Source: Symsagittifera roscoffensis (Eukaryota; Xenacoelomorpha; Acoela; Convolutidae). From it: 64,000 nucleotides of DNA. The notes under the pieces were generated by a model. It was given only the letters and a program-made list of their open reading frames with translations, was not told the DNA's origin and did no database searches. Numbering within the stretch: position 1 is the stretch's first letter; each line of letters begins with the position of its first letter. The translations under genes and the position numbers were made by a program. Positions 12,586 through 24,300 of the stretch are shown here, one piece after another. The stretch is from assembly GCF_963678635.1 (NCBI RefSeq), contig NC_087067.1:46488001-46552000 (forward strand). The letters run 5' to 3'.

Positions 12586-12960
12586 TGTGGGGGGCTGACT
12601 TCCAAAACAAAATACAAAATACTGTTTCTAAAATTTTCCTTTTTTGGAAAATTTAGTACAATTTCTTATAACAAACAGTACTCCAGAAAATTGACCGGCA
12701 GTCGGAACATTCAGCATGTCGTTCTGATGCTAACGGTTTTCTTTCGACTTTCGAAGAAAGTGAGGAAGTATGTTTTTTGCTTATGGTTTTTTTTTCAGTC
12801 AAGTTTCGGTTTCAACTAACCGTTTTGAAGTATTTCTTATATCATCGAAAACTTTTAGGTTAATGTTTTCAACAAAACTTGGGGTTAAAACTTGCTAATT
12901 TGGAAAAACTAACTCACGATTTGTTGCGTTCCTAAAATACGAGTAAGCCCTGAATTGAAT
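12586..12960 (+). mobile_element. two family A pieces joined 3' end to 5' end
   Basis: 12,586-12,738 resembles a family A 3' end: TGTGGGGGGCTGAC, then GGCAGTCGGAACATTCAG. It is followed at once by a 5' end (CTTTCGACTTTCGAAGAAAG) and the CAGTCAAGTTTCG stretch. Head-to-tail adjacency of this sort is common for rolling-circle elements. Confidence 0.5.
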
Positions 12961-13149
12961 CTTTCCAAATTGAAATGAGGGCAGTTTGAAACAAGACGCT
13001 TAATAAAATGAAAACGCAAGAAGAAAAAATTTGTCACTTTCCACATTTTTTAATGTTTTATCAAATTTTTAGAAAAAAAAACGTTTTTATTGAAGTCTCT
13101 CAGGGTTTATTGAAATTAAGGCAATATATTGAAGCAATGCAGTAAGATT

Positions 13150-16100
13150 ATGGAAGCCGTAAATCAAAAAAATCTAAAAAACAAATTCTTTGATTTTTCT
13201 CGAAACTTTGAGAATTTTTTGTTTCAAAATGACGACGTTTGATTTTTCGATGTTTTTTTGACAAGCTGGTGTATGGTGTATATTATTGATTTTGAGAAAA
13301 GCCTTATTAGGAATTTAATAGTATTTAAATAGTTTTTTTTTGTCAATTTTTTGGCTCATTTCAAGTTTCGTCTGCGTAGTTGCTGCACAACTAATTTTTA
13401 AAATGCTAAATTGAAACTGACAATTTACTATTGTTGCGTGGTGCGAAGATCTGCTCCTCTGTCATTAAAATTCAGAAACATGAAGGTTTTAGCGAAAAAA
13501 TTTGCTTAACTTTTTTATTTGGCTATCATTGAGAGTCCTACCCCCTGCAGAGCCGACTCCAGGGCCTGGTTCTAAGAAGGTCCGACATGGTACGTCCGTA
13601 CAGAATTCCGATAGCCGTGAATGATTTGAAATCTAGAAAAAAAACTTCTTTGATTTTTCTCGAAACTTTGAGAATTTTTTGTTTCAAAATGACAACGTTT
13701 GTTTTTTCGATGTTTTTTTGACGAGCTGGTGTATGGTGTAAATTAATTGATTTTGAGAAAAACATTATTAGGTCTTTTATAGTATTTAAATTGTTTTTTT
13801 TGTCATTTTTTTGGCTCATTTCAAGTTTCGTCTGCGTAGTTGCTGCACGGTTATTTTTTAAAATGCTAACCTGAAACTGACAATTTACGTGTTTTCCCGT
13901 CGAGTATAACTTTTGCACTTTGCATTTTCGTTTTAGTTTTTATTAGCGTAATTTTTCTATTTTAAATTAATTGCACTATGACTTTGCCACAAAAATTACA
14001 GAAATGTTTCAAACCATCTTTTTTAAAGTTTTCAGGAAAACTTTTTTGACAAAAAAGTTTTCGAAAAATTCATTTTTTAGATTAGCATTAAAAGTCAATT
14101 CAAAGTCATTAAAAAACTTCTAAAACTTTTCATCTAAGTTTTCTTTGTTCAACCCAAGCTTCGTCTGTTTTGTTTACTGCCTTGTTTTTTGTCCAGTAGT
14201 TAAATTAAAACTGGCATTTTTGTATCGAGTAAATCTTTTCTTAATTTAATTACATTTGAGAAAAAAGTTTTAAAAAAAACTTTTGGGTAATATTTGCCAT
14301 TTTTTTCAGTTGTTTGAAGGTACTGTCGTGTTTTTGACTTGCGGCCAAACTATTTTTGTGTGATGCGGATATCTGCTTCTCTTCTGTCACTAAAAATCAA
14401 AAACATGAAGATTTCAGCGAACAAACTTGATTCACTTCTTTATTTGGCTATCATTGAGAGTCCTACCCCCTACAGAGTCGACTCCAGGGCCTGGCCCTAA
14501 GAAGGTCCGACATGGTACGTCCGTACAAAATTCCGATAGCCGTGAATGATTTGAAATCTAGAAAAAAACATCTTTGATTTTTCTCGAAACTTTGAGAAGT
14601 TTTTGTTTCAAAATGACAACGTTTGTTTTTTCGATGTTTTTTAACGAGCTGGTGTATGGTGTAAATTATTTGATTTTGAAAAAAGCATTATAAGGTCTTT
14701 AAAAGTATTTAAATTGTTTTTTTTCTGTCAATTTTTTTGGCTCATTTCAAGTTTCGTCTGCGTAGTTGCTGCACAGTTATTTTTTTAAATGCTAAACTGA
14801 AACTGACAATTTACGTGTTTTCCCGTCGAGTATAATTTTTGCACTTTGTATTTTCGTTTTAGTTTTCATTAGCGTAATTTTTCTATTTAAAATTAATTGC
14901 ACTATGACTTTGCCACAAAAATTACAGAAATGTTTCAAACCATCTTTTTTAAAGTTTTCAGGAAAACTTTTTTGACAAAAAAGTTTTCGAAAAATTCATT
15001 TTTTAGATTAGCATTAAAAGTCAATTCAAAGTCATTAAAAAACTTCTAAAACTTTTCATCTAAGTTTTCTTTGTTCAACCCAAGCTTCGTCTGTTTTGTT
15101 TACTGCCTTGTTTTTTGTCCAGTAGTTAAATTAAAACTGGCATTTTTGTATCGAGTAAATCTTTTCTTACTAGTAAATAGTTTTTTTTTTGTCAATTTTT
15201 TGGCTCATTTCAAGTTTCGTCTGCGTAGTTGCTGCACAACTAATTTTTAAAATGCTAAATTGAAACTGACAATTTCTATTGTTGCGTGGTGCGAAGATCT
15301 GCTCCTCTGTCATTAAAATTCAGAAACATGAAGGTTTTAGCGAAAAAATTTGCTTAACTTTTTTATTTGGCTATCATTGAGAGTCCTACCCCCTGCAGAG
15401 CCGACTCCAGGGCCTGGTTCTAAGAAGGTCCGACATGGTACGTCCGTACAGAATTCCGATAGCCGTGAATGATTTGAAATCTAGAAAAAAAACTTCTTTG
15501 ATTTTTCTCGAAACTTTGAGAATTTTTTGTTTCAAAATGACAACGTTTGTTTTTTCGATGTTTTTTTGACGAGCTGGTGTATGGTGTAAATTAATTGATT
15601 TTGAGAAAAACATTATTAGGTCTTTTATAGTATTTAAATTGTTTTTTTTGTCATTTTTTTGGCTCATTTCAAGTTTCGTCTGCGTAGTTGCTGCACGGTT
15701 ATTTTTTAAAATGCTAACCTGAAACTGACAATTTACGTGTTTTCCCGTCGAGTATAACTTTTGCACTTTGCATTTTCATTTTAGTTTTTATTAGCGTAAT
15801 TTTTCTATTTTAAATTAATTGCACTATGACTTTGCCACAAAAATTACAGAAATGTTTCAAACCATCTTTTTTAAAGTTTTCAGGAAAACTTTTTTGACAA
15901 AAAAGTTTTCGAAAAATTCATTTTTTAGATTAGCATTAAAAGTCAATTCAAAGTCATTAAAAAACTTCTAAAACTTTTCATCTAAGTTTTCTTTGTTCAA
16001 CCCAAGCTTCGTCTGTTTTGTTTACTGCCTTGTTTTTTGTCCAGTAGTTAAATTAAAACTGGCATTTTTGTATCGAGTAAATCTTTTCTTAATTTAATTA

Positions 16101-17300
16101 CATTTGAGAAAAAAGTTTTAAAAAAAACTTTTGGGTAATATTTGCCATTTTTTTCAGTTGTTTGAAGGTACTGTCGTGTTTTTGACTTGCGGCCAAACTA
16201 TTTTTGTGTGATGCGGATATCTGCTTCTCTTCTGTCACTAAAAATCAAAAACATGAAGATTTCAGCGAACAAACTTGATTCACTTCTTTATTTGGCTATC
16301 ATTGAGAGTCCTACCCCCTACAGAGTCGACTCCAGGGCCTGGCCCTAAGAAGGTCCGACATGGTACGTCCGTACAAAATTCCGATAGCCGTGAATGATTT
16401 GAAATCTAGAAAAAAACATCTTTGATTTTTCTCGAAACTTTGAGAAGTTTTTGTTTCAAAATGACAACGTTTGTTTTTTCGATGTTTTTTAACGAGCTGG
16501 TGTATGGTGTAAATTATTTGATTTTGAAAAAAGCATTATAAGGTCTTTAAAAGTATTTAAATTGTTTTTTTTCTGTCAATTTTTTTGGCTCATTTCAAGT
16601 TTCGTCTGCGTAGTTGCTGCACAGTTATTTTTTTAAATGCTAAACTGAAACTGACAATTTACGTGTTTTCCCGTCGAGTATAATTTTTGCACTTTGTATT
16701 TTCGTTTTAGTTTTCATTAGCGTAATTTTTCTATTTAAAATTAATTGCACTATGACTTTTCCAAAAAAAATCACAGAAATGTTTCAAACCTTCTTTCTTA
16801 AAGTTTTCAGGAAACTTTTTTTGACAAAAAGGTTTTTGAAAAGTTCAATTTTTAGATTAGCATTAAAAGTCAATTCAAAGTCATTAAAAAACTTCTAAAA
16901 CTTTTCATCTAAATTTTCTTTGTTCAACCCAAGCTTCGTCTGTTTTGTTTACTGCCTTGTTTTTTGTCCAGTAGTTAAATTAAAACTGGCATTTTTGTAT
17001 CGAGTAAATCTTTTCTTAATTTAATTACATTTGAGAAAAAAGTTTTAAAAAAAACTTTTGGGTAATATTTGCCATTTTTTTCAGTTGTTTGAAGGTACTG
17101 TCGTGTTTTTGACTTGCGGCCAAACTATTTTTGTGTGATGCGGATATCTGCTTCTCTTCTGTCACTAAAAATCAAAAACATGAAGATTTCAGCGAACAAA
17201 ACTTGATTCACTTCTTTATTTGGCTATCATTGAGAGTCCTCCCCCCTGCAGAGCCGACTTTAGGGCCCGACACTAAAAAGATTCGATACATCCAAGTTGC
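13150..17300. repeat. family C tandem array, 0.92-kb units in 1.85-kb dimers
   Basis: The anchor GGCTATCATTGAGAGTCC recurs at 13,521, 14,446, 15,369, 16,294 and 17,222, giving spacings of 925, 923, 925 and 928 bp. Units alternate between two types. The types at 13,521 and 15,369 are almost identical, even to a 126-codon chance frame, and those at 14,446 and 16,294 match each other. So the repeat is a dimer of about 1,848 bp, present about twice, flanked by partial and more diverged units at both ends. Each unit includes TCCGACATGGTACGTCCGTAC, GAGCTGGTGTATGGTGTA and GTTTCGTCTGCGTAGTTGC. I see no conserved reading frame across all units, so this looks like non-coding satellite-type or segmental duplication. 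Confidence 0.85.
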
Positions 17301-18160
17301 CATCAACGTTTTGTCAGCAAAACTTATGCCAAAAAAGTTATTTGGTTTTCAGAGCTCTCCTTATTTACGTATGACACCTTATTTTGTCTGAGGTGTCCTC
17401 TAAAAACTTCAAACTATGGGTGCCAAACTATGGAACAAAACATTTGACGTCGACCAAAAACGGATGTAAAGAAAAATATCAAGAGCTACCTTTAAGTGTC
17501 AAGGGCACCAAACTCCTGATGATGAGTCGGAGTTGGCGATTGTAAGCCCCGTAATTTCGCAACTCTTGCTTCCTGAGAAGCAGTAGAAAACTTACTATAA
17601 AGTTTAACGAATTCCAATAATGATCAAAAAAATCTGTGCTTGTTCAGCTGATACGGCGTTTCTACTACGTGTCGCTCTTTTTCAGTTTCCCCTCCACCGA
17701 ATACATCAAACACAGAAAACAGAAAAAAACCACAGAAAAAATTCAGAAAGTAAAACAGAAAAAATACAGAAAAAACTACTGTTCGAAAATCAAACCCAAA
17801 ATTTGAAAAAATGATTCAAGTGCAAGATAAAATTTTATTTAAAATTGACAAAAAAAATGAAACTGTTTTCGACGTTTTAAGGACCCAAAAAAATAAAGTA
17901 AGAAAGATGAGACTAAATAACCGCGCACGTGTGAAAAGCAAATATAAATATGGATTGTCAAATTAATTGATCATTATTGTCAATCCGATAAAATGTCAAA
18001 CTTCATTTCTAGCCACTCTAAAAATATAAAAGCTATCCCAATTCAAATGGAGACAAAAATCATTTTTTAACTATTGTCTCCTTTTATTATTAAGTTTTTT
18101 GGGCAAAACTTTGAGAGTATTTTGTACGCAAAAATGCTGAATTTTTTGTGCAGAAGTTTT
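17301..18160. other. unrecognised AT-rich DNA
   Basis: Nothing recognisable was seen. It contains an A-rich patch at about 17,710-17,880 with CAGAAAAAA words that gives a low-complexity 64-residue frame. Confidence 0.35.
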
Positions 18161-18800
18161 CCCGCATCCAGTTTCAAGCGTTATTAATCGATTATAATAT
18201 CATTTTAGTACCAGTCTTACAAAAATTGAGAAAAAATTGATTTTAATCAATTAATAATCGGTTATAATCTCTCTTTTTGAAATCAATTTTAATCAACTAT
18301 AATACATTATAATCGATCATAATCGATTATTTTAATCCAAATTTATAATTTATTTGTTTTGCATAAAAATCCATTATAATCGGTGATAATCGGTCATAAT
18401 CCCTTTGTTTGCCCATTTAGTCCCAAAATATCACTACACTACTTTAGTTTCATGATTTACATAGAAGACTTATATTTCACCTACCGCGGGATTCTTTCAA
18501 CTAATATGAAGGAATCTATATGATACTTTTGTTTCGTGGTAACACTTCGTGTTCAGATGAACCAAAGAGCAACAAGACATCTCACTTTTAAGAAATTTTT
18601 GGCAGAAAAAAGTATTATAATCTATTATAATAGATTATAATAGGTTATAAAGGATTACAAAGGATTATAAGATGTTATAAAATATAATAAGATTTTAAAA
18701 GAGATTTCGGAAAAATTACAATCATTTATAGTTGATTATAAATTATTCTAATGTCACGAAAATTTTTATATCATAATGGATTATAATCCGTTAAACATCT
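18161..18800 (+). mobile_element. family E MITE with TATAATCGATTA words
   Basis: It starts CCCGCATCCAGTTTCAAGC and matches the element at 33,512-34,344 over its length, including TACCGCGGGA, CTTTTGTTTCGTGGTAA and the AACCAAAG / ACATCTC stretch. Two zones (about 18,180-18,420 and 18,615-18,790) are built of variants of ATAATCGATTATAATC. The right end is eroded. Confidence 0.7.
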
Positions 18801-19404
18801 GTATTTGAGAAACTGCAAGCAAGAAACTGCAAGCAAGACTTGAACGCTGTTCAAGTTGCAAAGACATCAAAAAATGTTCTTGCGAATTATCAATAGATCT
18901 GGAAAAATTGAAACAGTTAGACGGAAAAAAGTTGCACATTTTTGAGCAAAAGACTATGTTTTTGGTTTCAACTTTCAATAGGATTCACAAAAAAATGTTA
19001 AGTGGGAAAAACATGAAAAAAAAAATAAAGTAAAGCCTGCCTAACTGCATTGAAAAAGACAACACTTTCAATTAGAGTCAGAATGCTCTATAACACGTTT
19101 GCATAGTTTGATCTGTCGGTATCAAAAACGTTTATCAACATTGAGTACTCGAAGCTTGATGATTATAGTCATGATATGAACAATAATTATTTTATTTATT
19201 GTCAAACTATGTTTTAATTATTATCATATTAAGATGGTTGGTCACTTGAGAAATGGCAAAAATTAATTTGGTAGCTGGCTTCTTTTTTTGTCTCCTCTGA
19301 GAACTTTTTGACCTTTTCCTTTTTTCAAGTTTCTTCTTTCAAAATGTTTTTCTTGACATTTTTCCAATTTTGGAAACAATACTAATGTCGAATAATTTCA
19401 TTGC

Positions 19405-19645
19405 AAATAGTAACTAGGTTAAAATAAAGAAACGCTCTCACATAGCATATTTTTTCAAACATGCTGTAAAGCCATCAGCGTCCATTCAAATTCGGTGATT
19501 GCTAAAATATGTTCGGTGCCGAAAGTGTTTATTTCACAAACCGTACTTGCGAACAAATTATTATCATCTTATTTATATTGACTTTCGCTCTGTTAAACTT
19601 ACGTTCTTGAAACTTATGGCATACATAAGCTCATAGCGTTCTTAT
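19405..19645 (+). repeat. family F repeat, second copy
   Basis: It matches 9,261-9,490. Shared words include AAGAAACGCTCT, AAGCCATCAGCGT, CAAACCGTACTTGCGAAC and ATTGACTTTCGCTCTGTT. It has no reading frame of interest. Confidence 0.6.
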
Positions 19646-20075
19646 TAATTTTCTAGAAAAAATGCTATGGTTATAAGCCAAAAATGGATAATGCTAGTTG
19701 TTACCATAGAGGGACCCTTTTTTAACACAAAGCGTCAACTCTCTCAGAGGAAGTGGTGGAGTGTACTACCTCTCAATCTGCTACTGGCTTTTTAGTAGAT
19801 TTTCAGAATAGTACTGGCTATTTCAGAAACTAGTTGGAACACTTGAGAGATTTAAATTTCTGAAACACGGAAAAGTTGAAACCCGTTTTTCTTGACACCG
19901 AGAGAGTTTTTTATAAATAGTTTTTAGAACTGGAATCTCTACAGAAGTCGCATCTAAAGTAAAATCAAAGTCGATGATCTATTAGTGATATTTGTTGTTT
20001 TTCAAATTTTGCTTGAAAGAAAACTCAACTTCAAGTATAGTTTTTCCTAATTCATGCGTACGTATATTTTAAAAT

Positions 20076-20192
20076 GAAAAGGCTGAGTAAAAACCGTTTT
20101 AAAACATGTTACGAAAGTAGCTTTAAAAAAGGTATTTTACGTTAGCTACTTACACAACAAGTTTTTATACGGTTTTTTTATCGGCCTTTTTC
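20076..20192. mobile_element. short palindromic (foldback) element
   Basis: The left arm reads GAAAAGGCTGAGTAAAAACC, then CGTTTTAAAAC and AGTAGC. The right arm is its imperfect reverse complement, ending GGTTTTTTTATCGGCCTTTTTC. The arms are about 48 bp each around a loop of about 25 bp. No target duplication is clear. Confidence 0.65.
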
Positions 20193-20677
20193 TTGTAAAA
20201 GATTTATTAGATTTAAATAGCTAATAAAGAGAAAAAAAACATGCCAGGTGAGCAGCCTAGTTTTGAGACCGCCGAATTGTTTACACATTTCGCGTGATCT
20301 AACCTTCTCAGCTCGCCGACACCAAATCCGATTATACTTTTAATGTTCACCGCGCAATCGGGTAGTTAGCATGCCCAAATCTGATTAAATGTTTTATTAA
20401 TTTCAGAAAAATGGTCAGTTCAGTATAATATTCTTCCACCGTCATCACAAGTTTTTTATAATCGACCGTAAATTTACAGTGATTCTGGCGAAAACAGCAC
20501 GCATTCATATTTACGAAAAAATGGAAAAGGTACAGGTGTCCAGAAACACAGCAAAACCTCTCGCGAGAGCATTTATCTCTGATTTTTTAAACAGTGCTCA
20601 GTGTTGGTTCATATGTTGGATTTTGTTGAGTTTGCCAATTTCTAGCCCAGAAAGACAAAACAAAATCGCTAGATTGG

Positions 20678-20955
20678 CGACAAACATAGTGGTAAGGCGT
20701 TTACTTTGAGATCGTCAGATCGTGTAATCGATCCCCAGCCATGGCAATGATAGTGTGCGAGGACGAGCTCTCACATGACCTCTAGCTTCAGGTCTACCAC
20801 AGCCTGACCGATTTCGGCTGCAATAAAGAATCCGCTTGCAAGTTCTAGACGCAAAAAAACGGCCGTGAGTCTCACAAAATGATAGCTTCGCTCTACAAAA
20901 TATCTTAGCCTGGATGTTGGGGAAATAAGAGAAACGGACTATGCTTAAACAGGCT
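20678..20955 (+). mobile_element. tRNA-derived SINE (family G)
   Basis: The head, AGTGGTAAGGCGTTTACTTT then GAGATCGTCAGATCGTGTA and ATCGATCCCC, follows the layout of a tRNA: an A box around GTGGTAAGG, an anticodon-arm region, and a B box near GTGTAATCGATCCCC. The tRNA-unrelated body (CCATGGCAATGATAGTGTG, GACCTC.AGCTTCAG, TCGCTCTACAAA) recurs at 36,355-36,570. RNA polymerase III transcription is expected for such elements. The 124-residue minus-strand frame here is repeat translation. Confidence 0.65.
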
Positions 20956-20959
20956 AGAT

Positions 20960-23900
20960 AGTCTTTCATAGATCCCCTGGGAATCGAAGAACTCACAATT
21001 TTAAGCAAACCACAGGTAATCGTTTGGAGAATGTGCAGGGATAACGAATGACTGATAAATCCATTTTGCGGTTTGCGTGGAACTAACAACTATAACCGAA
21101 TTAAATTGAGAATAAAAGAAAACAACAAAAAATGCATTTGAAGATATTCCTTGCTTAAAGCTATAACATGGCTAGTGTTTGTTAAATTGTAACTGCAAAC
21201 ATAGGATGTTTCTTTGAGAAAACCTTGAGATACAAAAAATCTAAATGTTACTTTCTATTTACATTATCTATAGCTGATTAGAAAAAATCAAAAGGCGGGT
21301 CATTTCATACAAATCAAACTTTCAAAAAATCTTCAAAACACTATCATCCCAGGTCGAGATTGTAGTCTTATAATCAGAGGGTCGCGACCGAGTTTTGGTA
21401 TTTCCAGGCTGTTGCGACCAAAATTGGGTATTTCTTTGCAGACCGAGACAAGGTGACGGTGGTTGGCGAGACGGAAGGAAATCTAAACTTGACCACCATA
21501 ACCAAGGTTGGGGAAATTTATTTTGACCGACTCGACTAATGCTTCCTGTTTCGACCGATTCGAGCATGGGTCGATTACTCGATTCAGGAATTGACCGGAA
21601 CGGTCGAGCGATGTCTGTTTTTGGCTTTAAGAGTCCAGTGATCAATTTTTTTGAGTTTTAAGATGTCGGTTTTCGACTTAGTTTGACTTTGCCGGTCATC
21701 GTTCAACTTTATTCGAAAACCAGGCAATTCTGGACTTAATTCGATTTTTTCCAGAAATTGCTTGACATTGTTACAAATTGTTCTACATTACCGGATTGGC
21801 TGTCCTGTAATCGATCAGCAAACATGCTTGCTTACTAACTTTTTAATTAAAATACATATTTACTGACTTATTTTACTATCTGCAACAGTTTGAAAGTTTT
21901 GCAATTTTTGAAAGTTTAGAGGTTTCGCTGTTTGAAAATTTAAGCAAAAAAATCCAAGTAAAATAAAAAAAACGAAATCAAAATAGTTTAAATTTAAGGT
22001 AAATGCCAGCTGTTTGCCATTTATTGTTTCCAACAAACTATCGCGACGAGAATTTGATGTTTCCAGACTTACCCCGCGACCCCGCGACTTGAAAAATACT
22101 GGAGTAAAAAAAATAGGTCGCAGATCTCCACCAGGTATGAATGAGAACAAACTCTACTGGAGAATAAAGGTCGTAGAGAAACTATCTCAAATGAAAACAA
22201 TGATAACCTGTTACTGTGTAAGAAAGACAGAATGTTCTGACCGCTGGCATAACAAGTACAATTAAAGTTTTTCAAATAATGGTCTTTTTCTTCATGATGT
22301 GAAACAAAGATTTGAGAAAAAATCTTAAGCAAGATCTTAGGAAAAACTAAGATCTTAAACGAAAAAAAAACGGAAGAATAAATGACAGTCTTAGTAAATA
22401 GGCCGATTAGAAATTAGTTTTGTAAAAAAAAATCAAAGAGAAAAATTAAAATTTTCTTAAACTTGAAGTTCTTCGACAAACTTTTTTGAATTTTCTATTT
22501 TTTGGATTAATAAAACGGCGCTAAAGAACTCCAAAAACTAACTTTAGTTAAGTAGAACTAGATTTTTTAGGCGTAAATGAGGCATATATAATTTATTGTC
22601 AGCCTGCACTGAACGCTCATCTTATTTGATCGAGTTTAGACCAGAAATCAAAACTTTCGAATCGGTATTTCTCAACACAAGAAAAAAAGTTTTTCGAAAA
22701 GTTTTTATAATCTTTTGAATCACGACTATAATGGCTCTAATATGATTTATCAATCGACCCATTTTGATGATTATTTAAGGCTTCTTAACTCTGTGTGAAA
22801 AACAAAAGAAAAACTGAAACACACCAGAATACACAGAATACAAAATTTCTCCAGACTTTTTGAATGGTGGGAACAAAAAAAAACAGGAAAAAAAACAATA
22901 ACAAAACATACAGAAAACGCAAATGAATTGTGTTGAGATGAATATATATGAGCGTACATCAGTTTAGAAGTCCTCTAAATTGATGTTAAGGAAATTTAAC
23001 AATTAAAACATTGTTGAAGGCGCTTTTTATTTTTATGATTTATTCATTTCAAAACCCGGCTGATATAAATTACAGACATTATTCCTAAGGGGTGCATTGT
23101 CGTGAATAACCCTCATTATGGATTAAATTTAATGGAAAAATTGAAAAATAGTTGTTACAGATGAAAAAGAGTGTTTTGAGATACTTTTAATGTTTAAGTT
23201 TTGGGCTGAAGTCTCTTGGCCTGAAGTCCCTTTGGCTTGAAGTCCCATGGGCTCATTGTCCTCGACCCCTTTCTCAGATCTAAATTGTCAAATTATAGCG
23301 TTAGTTAAGTCTGTTTAAATCGGCACTAAAATGAAAACAACTGTCTTAACTGAGCTCAACAGACAGTTCCGAAAATAGTTCCGAAAATTTGGTATAATGC
23401 GCTGTAACTTAGTTGAATAGGTTGCTGATTGCAATGAAAAAGAACAAGACCTATTTTAGTTTTAAGGGAATTAACAAAAATACAAAACGAATGGAGATTA
23501 TTGTCTGATTACTGTCATTTAATCTGCTCGAAAGAATAACCAGTTAAAATATTAAAGTAGACAATGACAAAGAGTTTTAACAAGACTGAGTTTTAACAAG
23601 AGAGTAACAGGGCAATACCTGAATGTTTTGACCGCCCTTTAATCCATATCAAATAGTTTTGAGGGAAAAAAATGTTTAACTATAGTGAATTTCGGCCAAA
23701 TTCAAAAATCAGGAAACAATTTGAGTCGTACAAAATCAATACGACCGAATAGGTAGTCTGAATTCATTTTGGAACGGTTTTGTTGTGCGAAATTTTTTGC
23801 CACGCATGACTAATACGACTTACACTTTTAGCATTATGAACAAAATGTTCAAAACGCGCATAAAATTGTCCAGAGCATGAACAAATTGGCAAGTTTCCCA

Positions 23901-23995
23901 GAACTTTGCAAAAATAGATCGGAGGTAAACTATCTTTTTATATTTGATATCAGCAGAGGCATGCGCAGAAAAATTTCTAGAGAGTATCAAAAAAA
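20960..23995. other. unrecognised DNA with short local repeats
   Basis: No gene was recognised. About 21,340-21,640 is richer in G and C and has several GGTCG / CGACC words. A 107-residue minus-strand frame there (21,322-21,645) has no known domain. About 22,334-22,361 has an inverted repeat AGATCTTAG / CTAAGATCT. About 23,200-23,250 has three tandem GGC(C/T)TGAAGTCCC-like words. Confidence 0.35.
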
Positions 23996-23997
23996 AT

Positions 23998-24300
23998 TGA
24001 AATTTTTGTCGGCCGTTGTTTATTTTTTCTAGGACAACCAATTTGATTTTCCGGGCGTTCCCAAAATACTCACTATAATGACCGAATACAATTTGAAAAA
24101 TAATTTCTGCGCCGCCGGCAAGTTTGTGAAAAAAAACTGGCTAAAATTGATTTTTGGGCCTTCTAAAAAAAATTTGACCAAAAGAGTGCGTTTGTTCGGC
24201 GCGCGCTTCCTCCTCAAGTTTGGTTATATTGGCGCTCAAGGCGCCTTTAGAAGATTTTTGATTTTGGCCAGCCAAAAATGGATTCATAAAAATATATAAA
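23998..24300 (+). mobile_element. family B copy, diverged
   Basis: It carries the family B interior in order: GTCGGC, GGACAACCAATTTGATTTTCC, GCGCCGCCGGCAAG, TTGTTCGGCGCGCGCTTCC, then the CCAAAAATGGAT region near the end. Termini are eroded. The 73-residue frame across it is repeat translation. Confidence 0.6.

Noticed and set aside
13538..15766. Two identical 126-residue minus-strand frames (13,538-13,918 and 15,386-15,766)
   Set aside because: They exist because the 1.85-kb repeat is duplicated. The frame is not kept in the alternate unit type, and the translation has no domain.
17620..17814. Lys/Thr-rich 64-residue frame
   Set aside because: It is a translation of an A-rich CAGAAAAAA patch.
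21322..21645. 107-residue minus-strand frame in a GC-richer patch
   Set aside because: There is no domain, no splice or promoter signal that I can see, and the repeated CGACC words suggest repeat origin.
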